A stretch of DNA of 64,000 nucleotides from Tenrec ecaudatus (lineage: Eukaryota > Chordata > Mammalia > Afrosoricida > Tenrecidae), in contig NC_134530.1 of the NCBI RefSeq assembly GCF_050624435.1, positions 145,306,721 through 145,370,720 on the forward strand, in the 5' to 3' direction. This document shows, one piece after another, positions 35,097 through 46,709 of the stretch (the stretch's first letter is position 1; each line of letters opens with the position of its first letter). The position numbers and the translations under genes are program-made. The notes under the pieces were generated by a model, which had not been told where the DNA came from, made no database searches, and saw only the letters and a list, made by a program, of their open reading frames with translations.

Positions 35097-35600
35097 CCTC
35101 CCAAATCTACTGAGTTTAGCAAATTCAATCTATGAATCTAGTAAGATTCCTGGATATAATAAATCTATAAAAATCAACTGTATTTCTACAAGCCAACACA
35201 AAAACAAATTAGATAAATTTGAAATAGCATTATAATATCAGGAAGTTAGAAAAAAATCTCTAAAACTATGTAAGCTTTCTATGCAAGAAACTATAAGACA
35301 TCGTTTTTAAGAAAAATATACATAGATAAAAGGAGAGGAATTATATTCATTATTCATAAAACTCAATATTATAGAGATATTTATGTATCCAAATTCCTTT
35401 CTAAATATGGTCTTGATAAAAATTCCAACTGGGTGGTATTTGTATCTATAATTTTGAACATGTCTTCACTTTAACAATGCACCTCTCAAATGTCTACAAA
35501 AATGTGTCCAAAACTAGAAGAAAAACAAGATGATATCAAGACATGTTCTAAAGTCATTGTCAAATAAAACCCAATATGTTATTACCTCAAATATACTAAT
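34850..35600 (+). mobile_element. Old L1 ORF2 fragment (RT end), with microsatellite
   Basis: Follows the L1 ORF2 region after the RT active site: ATTAAACTAGAAATCCTAACC, then after the TA repeat ATCAACTGTATTTCTACAAG, then GGTGGTATTTGTATC-like segments. Frames are destroyed. Confidence 0.6.
35037..35091. repeat. (TA)n microsatellite, about 27 units
   Basis: Uninterrupted alternating TA for roughly 55 bp inside an old L1 fragment. Length is likely polymorphic and prone to cruciform formation. Confidence 0.95.
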
Positions 35601-36412
35601 TTAAAAAACAAACAAACCCTAACTTTAAAATCACTTATACTGGGTTGATGCCAACTCATAGTGACATATGTATATGTCTAACTGAACAAGAAGACTAAAA
35701 TATAGATACATACATATTTGACTTGATTTATGAGCAAGGTTGTATTACAGATCCATGTAGAGATGATTTTTTTCTATAAATGATACTGAAGCACATGGGT
35801 ATGCACATGGAAAAATAGTAAAATTATACCTGCCTTAGATGATGCAAATGAATGTGTGATACCAAAATGGATGACTTAGTTTCATCCAGTCCTTGGTGAT
35901 CCAGGCAACTTGGGTCCTTAGACTCCATCCTTTCAAGGTGCACAACATATTTCATAAGTCATACCAGAATGATATGATGTGGAGGCCCCACTAAGCAAAC
36001 TGGGCTTCACTTCAAGCTCACCCATAGCAGACTTAAGGAACTGACATATTCCTTTGGATTTAAGTCTGAAACACCTCGTTAAGAGTAAGCAGATGACTGC
36101 TTGCCAGGGTTATGGAATTAGCGGTCATTGGACTGTGGTTCAGATCAGTTGCTTTGAGGGTACCCAATGAATGGTGGTCCAGGACTACCATATATTTACT
36201 ATTTTAATGCTCTCCTTGCTTTCTCGTGACATGTATGAGTCTGGTAAGCATAGTTCTGCCTCTGCGAATGAATGTTATGAAAAGTTTAGCCCTATCAACA
36301 ATTTTCATTGTTCGTGTCAATAGTATCCAGTCACTAAAGTATTTCACCTGTACAAGTTAACAATTCATGTATTGTGGTCTGAATAACTAGTCTATACATG
36401 TGCGATTTAAAA
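35600..36412. other. Unassigned DNA
   Basis: A short inverted SINE-tail-like scrap near 35640-35670 (GATGCCAACTCATAGTGAC). Otherwise nothing recognised. Confidence 0.4.
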
Positions 36413-36414
36413 AA

Positions 36415-38220
36415 TAAATCCAGGCTTCTGGGAAGATAGTGCCAATGTAGGGTCACCTGCCTGCAGTTCCCTGTGAGTGGCCACCAAATCTGCAGAGGAG
36501 GGGGCCAATTCAGGGGATCTGGACAGAGGCCTGGTCTCGCAGTGACCCAGGGAACTTTGGTTAGTTTCCCCACAAATGGGTGCAGCTGTATTAGCCACAA
36601 CATGTGTCCCCCTGAGTTTCCCCATACGTAAGACCCATGCACCATGATTCCTATTGTTTCTCAGCACTGCTGACACACGGCCAGGATCCCCTGGCTCTAC
36701 TGGGCCCCGGAGACCTCCTGCACAACATTTTTCTTTGTGATATCTCCCCCCTTCCTCCTAATGAGTGTCACAGTTCCCTACGTTTCCTGCAGACAACAAA
36801 TGCATTTCAATCACTTGAGTTGCACTTGAATCCTCCCCGAGGCTACCCGCCAGGGCCCACATACCACCCATGCCCCCGAGGCTCCCCCATCCCCGCACTG
36901 GGCAGAGGTCCAGGATAGTCTGCCTCTCTAGGGTAACACAAGGATGTCCACATGGACTACTAGAGATCCTGGCGCTAGAGACCACTGCAGCCAGCAAATC
37001 TGAATCCCAATTGCGATAATCCCATTACTGAGTCCCTGCATACTCCCCTAATAACAAAGGCACAATTAGGCCCTTCAAATAAATAACCCCAGTTTCCTAG
37101 GCAGAGAGCCAGTCCCAGTGAGACAGAGATGCTGCTCAAACCCACAGCGTAGCTAGCTCCCAGATAGCTGTTAGACTTATTAGCGAGTGAGAAAGAAGAC
37201 ATAGGGCTCCTTTCCTCACCAGGGGAATTGGAACTCAGCACCTCAGGGTTACTTGGTGACATCCCCTGCCCTTGATGAGTTAGCCATCATACACAGGGGT
37301 CCACTGACCTTAGCCAAACCACCCTCTGATCAGAAGCCCCTCCTCCCTCAGACACTAACTACAATAGCCTATATCCACCTTGGGATCATATATAAGGCGA
37401 GGAGAATTCTGAATTGTGCAGCAATCTACTACAAAGGACAGCACTCTCCCTTTCATAATCTACAGAGCCGATAAGGAACTCTGGTAGATTTAATATACCC
37501 CTCAGGCACCCCAACCTCCACAACCTCTACAGCTTGCTTCCTACACCTCGACAACACCCTTTCTCCTCTAACTTACCAAGTAAAAATGTATCTCCCATAC
37601 CCCCCTTTGCCTACTCATTGAAAATTAACACACTTAACAGGAAGTCTTTCTAATATTATTACTACTGACTAAAACATACTCCCGAACACCTATATCCTAT
37701 GTCTCCTAGTCACCCAATGAACACACCCTCATCATCTATACACATTATCTTTTCTAGCACCTAACTCATCCTCCCCTAACCTATATAGCAAAGCCTCTAC
37801 AAATCACAGAAGCTGACAAAGCATCTCAGTTCATCCACGATGTGACGCAGACAACCAACACAACAGCTACCACAAAGAAATCTAGAGGAAAACAATCAGT
37901 TACTGGAGATGACCAAAACTTAACAGTTTACACAGAAGAATCAGCCATTGAATTGCCAAATAGAGAATGGTGTTAAGAATTGTACAAGAATTTAGGGGAT
38001 CAATCCTGTAAACAGATGAAAAAGATAGATACAAGAATCCTCACACAAAAGGAAAAATCAAAAGTTAAGTGATGAGGTAGTGGAATTAAGGAATAAGGTA
38101 AGAGATCTCAACAATAGAATGGAAGAAATGGAAAATCAAATCAGTGAACTCAAAGATAACCAAGAAGAATTCAGGAGCCTTGTCAGTAGAGTATCCAAGG
38201 AAATGAACCAAAAGAGAGAT
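36415..38220 (+). mobile_element. L1 5' UTR plus ORF1 N-terminal half
   Basis: Starts with a GC-rich leader GGCTTCTGGGAAGATAGTGC typical of L1 5' ends. It continues about 1.4 kb of untranslated sequence and then enters an ORF1-like region. 38080-38205 encodes ELRNKVRDLNNRMEEMENQI and SELKDNQEEFRSLVSRV, a heptad-patterned coiled coil characteristic of L1 ORF1p. The RNA-binding half of ORF1 and all of ORF2 are missing; an LTR fragment cuts it off at 38221. Confidence 0.72.
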
Positions 38221-38221
38221 T

Positions 38222-38380
38222 GTGTCTCCCGCCTCCAAAGAGGAATATGGGAGTTCCCAGAATTCTCAGAAGAAGGCCATGCCCACACAGAGGTCTCATT
38301 GGCTATCACCTTATTGATGGGCTAGACTCCACACACTCATAATCCTGTCAAATTGACAAACAATTATGTAACTACCACGC
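38222..38380 (-). mobile_element. LTR fragment, subfamily A 5' end, inverted
   Basis: Contains only the first 155 bp or so of the LTR in inverted orientation, ending CAATTATGTAACTACCAC. The remaining two thirds are absent, so a deletion breakpoint lies at the left edge next to the L1 ORF1. Confidence 0.7.
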
Positions 38381-38384
38381 TTAC

Positions 38385-38755
38385 CACCATAGTGTGATTT
38401 GTTTTTCATTATTTTTGTTGGTTTCCAAGCAGTGAAACACAGGAGTGGATGTACAATGATAATAACTGATACAAGGTATTATAGGAAATGTAGGGATGGG
38501 AGATGGACAACAGGGAGGAATTTAAGGAATAGATAATGAGGGCAGGAGGAGGGAGGGAACACTAGACTTGATCATGATTGTACAATTCATATTGAAGGTG
38601 ATTTAATCATGGGGCGGGTGGGGAATGCTGTAAGATAGATGTGGTGGTGATTGTACAGTTCCCCCTGATATGGTTGCACGATTGAACTATATATTCATAC
38701 AATATGATTGTATGATATGTAAATTATGTGCCAATAAAATTGTTGGAAAAAAAGA
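38385..38755 (+). mobile_element. L1-type 3' end
   Basis: Ends GATATGTAAATTATGTGCCAATAAAATTGTTGG with an A-rich tail, resembling old L1 3' ends. It may be the 3' end of the L1 block at 36415. Confidence 0.55.
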
Positions 38756-38867
38756 AAAACTAATGTGGGTAGCAAAATAATAAAAATGTTAAGATTATTT
38801 ATAATATTATCATCAAGAAGTGGAGAAAGAATTCTTAGACAACAGAAACTATTATGCTTAATTCAGG

Positions 38868-39237
38868 ACCAAGGGTGTGAGGGGTGATGCTGGGAGAGTG
38901 GAGGTTGAGTGGGTTGGAAAGGGGGAACTGATTACAAGGATCCACATGGGACCTCCTCCCTGGGAGATGGATGGCAGAGAAGGGGGGTAAGGAAGATTCC
39001 GGATAGGGCAAGATATGACAAAATAACAATGTATAAATTACCAAGGGCACATGAGGGAGGGGGGAGGGGGAGGGAGGAAAAAAAAAGAGGACCTGATGCA
39101 AAGGGCTTAAGTGGAGAGCAAATGCTTTGAGAATGATTGGGGCAGGGAATATGCGGATGTGCTTTATACAATTGATGTATGTATAGGTATGGGTTGTGAT
39201 AAGAGTTGTATGAGCCCCTAATAAAATGCTAAAAAAA
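38868..39237 (+). mobile_element. L1 3' UTR distal part, sense
   Basis: Starts GGACCAAGGGTGTGAGGGG and ends TGAGCCCCTAATAAAATGC with an A run. Very similar to the distal part of the 14284 copy (shares GGATAGGGCAAGATATGAC). Confidence 0.8.
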
Positions 39238-39239
39238 GA

Positions 39240-39960
39240 CTGATACATTGAACTTCATGAAAATTAAGAACAAATGATACATCAAAAATTGAAGAGGTGA
39301 GCCAGATTGACAAAAATATATTTACAAATTTATAGTGCCAACAGAAGGCTCTGAAACAGAGAATAGTAGAACTATAATTTAATAAGAAAACACAGTCTAT
39401 CCAATAGAACAACGGACAAGAGATGTGATAGTCATGTCAATAAAGAGAACATCTGAATAGAAAATGAACATGTAAAAAAGTGCTCATTGCTTTTCATGGA
39501 AATGCAAAGTAAAATAAAAGAACACAGAAACCGAAGAGCTACACTGCCCCTATCTGAACAGCCAATCTTAAAAAGAATGCAACACTGTGGAAGATAGGGT
39601 GCTCTCCATATATTGCTATTGAATGTTCAATTTATTTGAGTCATTTTAAAGAACACAATGGCACTATCTTCTAAAGTTGAAGGTATTGTCACAAGACCAA
39701 GAAATATCCAACTAGAAAGCATATGCATACCAAGCGATTTGTACACAAATGTTCATAGGAGCACTCTTTGCAAGTGCCCAGAAATAGTGAAATATAAGCA
39801 ATACAGAATAGTATATGCATTAGAATGAAGAAATAGCTTTTAGTGTACTCATAAATGGGATGCTATATGGAAATGAAACGACAGGAATGATAACTTTGCA
39901 CAAGAACAGATATATCAGAATTTTAAAAGGCAGACATAAAATATGCATTGTGCTATTTTT
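39240..39960 (+). mobile_element. Old L1 ORF2 C-terminal region
   Basis: Contains L1 ORF2 end landmarks in order (GAAAATGAACATGTAAAAAAG, CTCCATATATTGCTATTGAA, TCATAGGAGCACTCTTTGC) with stops throughout. Confidence 0.6.
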
Positions 39961-40490
39961 ATTAACCACACCTCAAAACTAAACTATTTTTCTTAGGGAT
40001 GCATATTTACATAGCAAACGTTAAAGCACAGCAAATGTCTTCATTTATTTCCCTTTAATTCAGAAGTTTTACTCTTAGGAACTTACTAAAGCTAAAGTCT
40101 CAGACAAAGTGCACAATGACACATGAATAAAGATTTCTAGTTTTTGACAGATTTAGGTTATTTGTATCACAGTCTCAAGAAAACAAATAAAACTGCACAT
40201 ATATAATTAGAGGGGAAATAAGAATTTCTCGGTCTGAGCAGAGAACTTATCCTCCAATAATTTGCCAATCCTGGCAAATTAAAACTTTTCCTTAGATAAT
40301 CTTTTGAGGCAGAGGTGATAGAAACTCAATCCCACAGCTTCACAGACAACAAATATAATAGGACTCTCCATGCAATGGGTCGGGGCTTCAAATGTCACAA
40401 ACAAGAAAAAGGAAAAAAAATTAAGGGCTTTCAAACACCTCAGGGGGTCATGAAAATCCAAAGGCCTGAATTTGGTTTAAGGTAGTCTTT
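39960..40490. other. Unassigned AT-rich DNA
   Basis: No gene, RNA or repeat recognised. Confidence 0.4.
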
Positions 40491-40690
40491 AAACCTGTTT
40501 TGGTGGCATAGTGATTACACATTGGGTTGCTAACAGTGAGGTCAACACTTTGAAACCTCCAGCCACTTTGCAGAAAAAAAAGACAAGGCTTTCTATACTT
40601 GTAAACAGAAACCCACAGGAGCAGTTCTACCTTGTCCTATAGGGTCGCTATGAGTCAGGATCAACTCAGTGGTGCAGTTACAGTACCAAT
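40491..40690 (+). mobile_element. AfroSINE, sense
   Basis: Head TTTTGGTGGCATAGTGATTA, degraded B box (CACTTTGAAACCTCC), and a well-kept 3' part CCTATAGGGTCGCTATGAGT then CAACTCAGTGGTGCAG. Confidence 0.85.
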
Positions 40691-40859
40691 TACAAACGCT
40701 TGCAAATTCTCTTGGGGAAGTTAACTTTATCCTAGACATAAAATTATTGCTACAATTATTTTTCCAATAATAATTACCAGAACCCAATAAAAAATAATTG
40801 GCCATGTGAGAAAGGGATCTTGAACAGGAACTAGGGAAAAAGCATAAAAAGAAATAGAC

Positions 40860-41030
40860 CAAGAATTGACAACACAGTGGAAAATAGGGAGTTCTCCATC
40901 CATTACTATTGGGCGTGTAATTTGTTAAAATAACTTTCAAGAACAGAGTGGCATTATCTTCTAAAGTTGAATATGTATACCAATAAGGAATATCTTAAGC
41001 TTTTACAACAACCTATGAAAAATTATCTAC
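40860..41030 (+). mobile_element. Old L1 ORF2 scrap
   Basis: Repeats the segment at 39590-39690 (GGAAAATAGGGAGTTCTCC and TTATCTTCTAAAGTTGAA in both). Both are copies of the same part of L1 ORF2. Confidence 0.55.
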
Positions 41031-41480
41031 ACATTACAAAACAATTGTGCTTATGATGTCTTAAAAAATCAATTTTCTACATGAGTAGGAAACTATACAG
41101 AGTAATTCAACAGTTTGGAAAGAGAAAGGGAGAGAGAGAAAGTGAAATTTTTAGTAACAACCAAACAATAATCACAATTTAAAATTTAATAGCAGTTTAA
41201 TATATATAAGTATTTTAAAAATTCAAATATCAGTTAAAATAAGTTATCTGAAAGGCAGCATGTAAAGGCAAGAAGATAGAAAATATAGGCAAGAGATATT
41301 AAGAGTTATGATGGCAGATTGCAATCTACATTCAGCTGGAATTCCAAATGAAGAGAAAAGACAGAATTAGAGAAATGTAATGTTTGAAACAATAAATATT
41401 GAATATTTTTTCAAATGGGAAAGTAAAACTGACTTATAGAATCAAGATGTCCCACAGAACCCAATTATTTTCAAGGCACT
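41030..41480. other. Unassigned AT-rich DNA
   Basis: A purine-rich AGAGAAAGGGAGAGAGAGAA run near 41119; otherwise nothing recognised. Confidence 0.4.
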
Positions 41481-42130
41481 AATCTCAAAATTTTAGAAAA
41501 AGTTCAACACCTGAAAAAGAAACAGACAACCAATCCAATTTTAAAATGAGCAGAGAAAGTGAACAGAATTCACTAAAGAAGACATTCAGGTGGCCAATAA
41601 GCATATGAATAAGCTCACAGTCACTAGCCATTTGAGAGATGGAAAGCAAACAACAAATATTGGTCTGGATGTGAAGAGACTGGACCTTCATACACACGAG
41701 TGGGACTGACTCTACAATGCCTGTGGAAGCAGTATGCCACTTCCTCACAAAGTGGGGAATAGAAATAGCAGATGGCCCAGCAATCGTTTCATTGGCATCG
41801 ATCCTACATAAATAAGAAGTACAGGGTGAGTAGATATATCCACACCCCTATTCAGCACAGCATTATTTACAATAGCAAAAATATGAAGACAACCTAAATG
41901 CCCATTGTTAGAAGAATAGGCAAACTTTGGTACCATACACACAATGGAATACCATACAACATTAAAGAATAATTATGAATCTTTAAAACGCCCCATAACT
42001 TCATGAACTTGGAGGACATTGTGCTCAATGAAATTCATCAATCATAAAAAGCCTGGAACAGATGCACAGATTATCTATAATAAAATCCAAAATCGGAAGA
42101 GGGAATGATATTATCTTAAATTCTGGTTTG
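41480..42130 (+). mobile_element. Old L1 ORF2 C-terminal region
   Basis: Clear L1 ORF2 end landmarks: GCATATGAATAAGCTCACAG, then TTCAGCACAGCATTATTTAC and AATGGAATACCATACAACAT, to the MLSEV-equivalent region near 42020. Frames are closed. Confidence 0.75.
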
Positions 42131-43195
42131 TACCTGGTTTGCAGAAGGCTGTGGACGAAATTCATTGGCAACATCTGCACACAGATGCCTCAGGAGAATC
42201 CCCTCGAACCGTGACCAGGGATGCAAAGAGCTTTGCTATAGGGAAAGTGGCTTAAGGTTAAAAGGCTAATTAATGGTAACTTCTCAACCATAAACACAAA
42301 GTGCTCTTGTGTACTTTATCAATTTTATGTGAGGACCAATTAAGTGAATTATTAGCTGATATTTTGTAACTTGTAAGGATTAAAGCAAACATATAAATGT
42401 CTTTCTTTAAAAAAAAGAACCACTTAATATTTGTTTTCCCTTTTGACCCATCTTAATTTTTTCCTAGGTTTCATTATTTTCTGCTTTCTTTTTAATTGAA
42501 GCATTTCTGTGTTTTATTTTGTAACTGTTTGGGGGCAGATGGATTTGCATGGTCTTCTTTATGTGAACTCCAGGATAGGCAAATCTATAGGCAGGAACTG
42601 GATTAATAGTTTCTTAAGGTTTGGGAAGGAGGTTAAGTGATGTCGAGAGCTAATAATGATGAGTACTAGAATGAAGAAAATGTACCAAAACTGATGTGGT
42701 GATGATTGCACAAGTATTCTTAATAAAATGCTTAAACTATTGAAATATATAATATGGGAATTATATTGCCATAAAACTGGGGAAGAAAAGAAAGGCTTGG
42801 AATTCTAACACTTATGCAGCTTTTAAGCCATTTTCTTTATATAATGTACACACAATTATATATAAGCTTCATTGCTTTTGTTCCTCTAGAGAACCCAGTC
42901 TAAGAAATATTCCACAAAAGAGTCTTTAAAATGTCCTTAAAAAGAAAATGTGAAAGAGATGGAGCTCTGCGGTAATATCCCAGGAGGCAGATGAAATGAG
43001 CTATAAAGACCCTGAGACTGAAAACCCATAGTGTCTTTGAAGAACCTAAAGGACGTCAACGTTGTTGAAGCCTAATGAGCAAAATGGGGTTTCCAGGGTG
43101 ACTCTACGGGGGGAGTTGCATCGGCTTCCAGAGGAGCGTGATCCTAATAATCATGAAAAGTCGTAGAAGTGTCTTAAGCAGAGGAGAGACAATAT
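42130..43195. other. Mostly unassigned; L1 3'-end-like at 42600-42790
   Basis: 42600-42790 resembles an L1 3' end (TGTGGTGATGATTGCACAAG, later ATTGCCATAAAACTGG). A stretch near 42880 (TGTTCCTCTAGAGAACCCAG) resembles the end of an LTR. No gene. Confidence 0.4.
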
Positions 43196-43197
43196 TT

Positions 43198-43385
43198 CTG
43201 TTACCTAATGGCACTGACACTAAGTGTTGCGCTACTGACCCCAGGCTGGACGTTGGATGCACCAGCTGCTCTTTGTGGGAGAGACGAGGCTATCTGCTCC
43301 CCATCATTTACAGCTTGGGAAACTCTATAGACGGCCGCTCTGAGTCTGGAATCTACTCGATGGCAGTGGTTAGCTCTAGAAAGTC
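43198..43385 (+). mobile_element. AfroSINE, sense, diverged
   Basis: Head TTACCTAATGGCACTGACAC, body GGGAAACTCTATAGACGG, tail ACTCGATGGCAGTGG. tRNA promoter boxes are mutated. Confidence 0.7.
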
Positions 43386-44330
43386 AAGAACCAAGGTGGG
43401 CAAAAGTGGACATGAAAGCACGAGTTAGAAAGTTGCTGTAACAACTACCGTTAGAATCTTGTACTTACGTGCTGTCAGCAGTTGCGTAGAAAGGGTTGTT
43501 TCATTAGTTACTTTGAATAGAGAACTGAAAGGACTTAATTATAGATGTAAGGGAGTCCTGAATTAATTAATTCCCAGAGGTCTAAATGAGGAGGATAGAT
43601 TCTATGAACTCCACTTCTCCTGGGGAAAGTTATATTTAACCCTCCTCTTTATAACAAGACCTTTTCCTCAAGTAGAAGAACAAAAGACAATCAAATGAAG
43701 TCTCCCAAGATTAATGTCAATACAGAACCAAGGGACAAACATCCTGGGTACTGGGATCAGCTGGAGGATGGCAGAGAGAAAATGCCTTTATAATGCGCTA
43801 AATGAAGGCTGCTCTACAGTTAACATGGAGTTGGTTGGGAATCAACTACAGAACCAAGAACCCTTCCTAATAACAGAGACAAAATAACAATTATATTTTG
43901 TTGTAGACTCAGAATTTCATAATTGAAATGAAAAGTTAAAGAGCTAAATTAGTTGTATCTATTTTCAAATACGGGTAGTCACTCACTTTTTCTTCCTAAT
44001 AGTAGCAGCCTTCTTCCCTTCCACTTTAAAAAGGTTTTAGCAAGGCATATAGCTATGAAAGAGAAACATTTTCCAACTTGCCTCTCAACTATACTGTGTG
44101 AATATTACATGACTTGATGTGATGTGCTGTGCTGGTGAGCTATTTTTATCTTAGAGTTGAAGCCAATACCTTATGATTAAAGGAATCTGCGTTCCTGGAT
44201 GACTCAGTGCCAGGGTATATGTTTGATCACTCAACCTCTCTGAGTAGTGATGTGAGCTATAAAAAAATATTTTCCTCGCTGTGAGTCGCTGAAATTTGTT
44301 TTCTTTTTGTTGTCATAGCTTAGATTGTTA
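43385..44330. other. Unassigned intergenic DNA
   Basis: No gene, RNA or repeat that I can name. Confidence 0.4.
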
Positions 44331-44334
44331 TGGT

Positions 44335-45068
44335 TGCTTAGAAGCAGGTGCACCAAGTCCTCATTTTCAGCCAAAAAAAATCTTGTTATTTGCATATTAA
44401 AATTTGTTAATAAGCCTTCCTCCAAATTTAATCTGCATTCTTCATATAGTTCAGATTCTTGGATTATTTGCTCTGCATACAGATTGAATTAGTATGGTCA
44501 GAGAATAAAACCCTGACCCACCCCTTTAATGATTTTAAACCATGTAGTCCTCCCTTGCTCTGTTCAAACTCCCTTGTTCTGTTCAAACAACTACTTCTTC
44601 ATCCATGTACAAGTTCTATATGTAAAGTATTTTGGAATTCCCATTCTTCTGAAGGCTATCCATAGTTTGTTATGACACACAGTGAAATGCCTTTGCATAG
44701 TCAATAAAACACAACTAATCATCTTTCTGGTATCATCTGCTTTCAGTCAAGATCCATCTGTTGTCAGCAATGAGATCCCTGCTTCCATGTCTTCTTCTGA
44801 ATCTGGCCTGAATTTCTGGTAGCTTCTTGTCAATATACTGCTACAACTATTGTTGAATAATCATCAGCAAAATTTTACTTGACTATGATATCAGTCATAT
44901 TGTTCTATTATGTGTGCATTCTTGGGAAAGAGCACAAAGATAGATCTCTTCCAGTCAGTAGGCCATGTAGTTGTCTTCCAAATTTTGGGGCATAGATTAA
45001 TTCTTTATCAGCTTTATTCAAGTGCTTTATCAGCTTCTTGGAACAATTTAATAGTATTCCATCAATTA
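44335..45068 (-). mobile_element. RTE LINE reverse-transcriptase region, antisense
   Basis: Inverted RT portion of the RTE: GCCTTCCTCCAAATTTAATC, TTATTTGCTCTGCATACAG, TGCCTTTGCATAGTCAATAA and GATCTCTTCCAGTCAGTAGG follow one another in the order of the sense copy read backwards. It ends abruptly at an LTR fragment at 45069. Confidence 0.85.
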
Positions 45069-45193
45069 CAGGACTTGATCTGGACTGGGCTGGGATTTTT
45101 TTCTTAATATACAATTACTCTTTGATATAATGTTCTTTCTTATACATATATGAGGGTCTCTGATTTGTTTCTCTAGTCACTCTGGCCTAACAC
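45069..45193 (+). mobile_element. LTR 3' end fragment, subfamily A
   Basis: GGACTTGATCTGGACTGGGC through TTTGTTTCTCTAGTCA and CTAACAC. Only the last 125 bp of the LTR. Confidence 0.75.
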
Positions 45194-46228
45194 GGTGGGG
45201 ATTGAGGAACTACTTGTATGATGATCATGGGTCCATTTCCATGTTCCCCCAAGGTTGAATGACTGCCACTTCCACATTCCTGGAGCAGCCACTCTCTGCT
45301 TCCTCTCCCATCCAAGTACCCTAGCCCTCAGTGCAGTGTGCAGGCAGATTCCAGGCAGGGTTCAGTTCATTCATCAGGGCCTATATGTTAAGTCCGTCTG
45401 GTGCAGCCCCTGCCATGCTGCCTGCAATGTCAGTTTCCAAGATCATCATGGTGCTTAGTCCATGCTGTGGTTCACTGAAGGTTGGGTACAAACAAATTCA
45501 TAGTGTCAACCCAGGAACCTAAAATCTGTCCCATTGTCCCCTTAGACTCCCTACACTCATTGTTTAATATATCTTCCAACTATATGGTTAGTTCTCCCCA
45601 GTCACCCACCATACTCACCAACTGAACTATCAGTGACTCCACAATGTAGATGGTACCCTCTCCTGGTCTTGGCCTGAGTTTCTGGAAAGTTTCTCCTTCC
45701 ATTCTTGTTTGTGGGGCCCATAAGTTTGACTCATCTTTGTTTCGATGATGAATAGCCTCAAGTAGATGGTCATCCCCCACTTCCACCCTCTTAAGGGAGT
45801 GAAGCCAAGTAATGTGGGGTGTCCTCCTTCATGTGAAGTGCACAAAAGGGAATTGATGTGTGGTTCATGGCCAGTAGATAGCCTTTTCTACTTTTGTTCA
45901 GAAATTGGTTCCTAAGATTAGTTTAATTGGTGTTACTTCTTATAGCAGTGGACTCAATCAATACTTGTCCTTTTGTGATTGACTTGCTTCACTCAGCATA
46001 ATGATTTCCAGGTCCTTTCATGTCATGCGGTCTTCCATGCTTTCACCACTCATGCTCTCATCACTGTTTTTTAGGGATGCATAGTATCCCACTATGTATA
46101 TGTACCATAGCTTCTTTATCCATTCTTCCTCTGTTGGGTGTTTGGGCTGCATCCAGTTTGTTGTTATTGTGAACTGTGCTGCTATGAACCTGCACACCTC
46201 CACTCTTTTGTCTTTTAGTTCTTTAGGG

Positions 46229-46709
46229 CAGCGGTTCTCAACCTGTGGGTCGCGACCCCTTTAGGGGTTGAACTACCGTTTCACAAGGATCACCTAATAC
46301 CATCGGAAAACATATTCTGATGGTCTGAAGAACTGAGACACTGATCTTCTATCCGACTCCAGGCGGGTTCGCCCACATGCAGATATGCCCACATACGAGT
46401 ACGCTGCGTGAAGACTGTTGCCCATGCTATATCATGCTTCTAGACAAAATTTCATTTATTTGTAATTACAAATAAATATTTCACAATATATAATGACAAA
46501 TTGCTTTTGTCATCCATCACTGTGCTTTAATTATGTTCAATTTGTAACAATGAAAATACATCCTGCATATCAGAGATTTACATTATGATTCATAAAGTAG
46601 TGAAATTACAAGTATGAAGTAGCAACGAAAATAATTTTATGGTTGGGGTCACTACAACATAAGGAACTATATTAAAGGGTTGTGGCATTAGGAAGGTTGA
46701 AAACCATTG
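46229..46709 (+). mobile_element. SPIN hAT element, 481 bp, perfect 8-bp TSD
   Basis: Terminal inverted repeats CAGCGGTTCTCAACCTGTGG and the complement ending GAAAACCATTG. Subterminal GGTCGCGACCCC and the GATGGTCT hairpin portion are those of SPIN. Both flanks are CTTTAGGG (46221-46228 and 46710-46717), a perfect 8-bp hAT duplication. The interior is AT-rich and encodes no transposase. It interrupts the ORF2 C-terminal region of the antisense L1 and is therefore younger. Confidence 0.93.
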
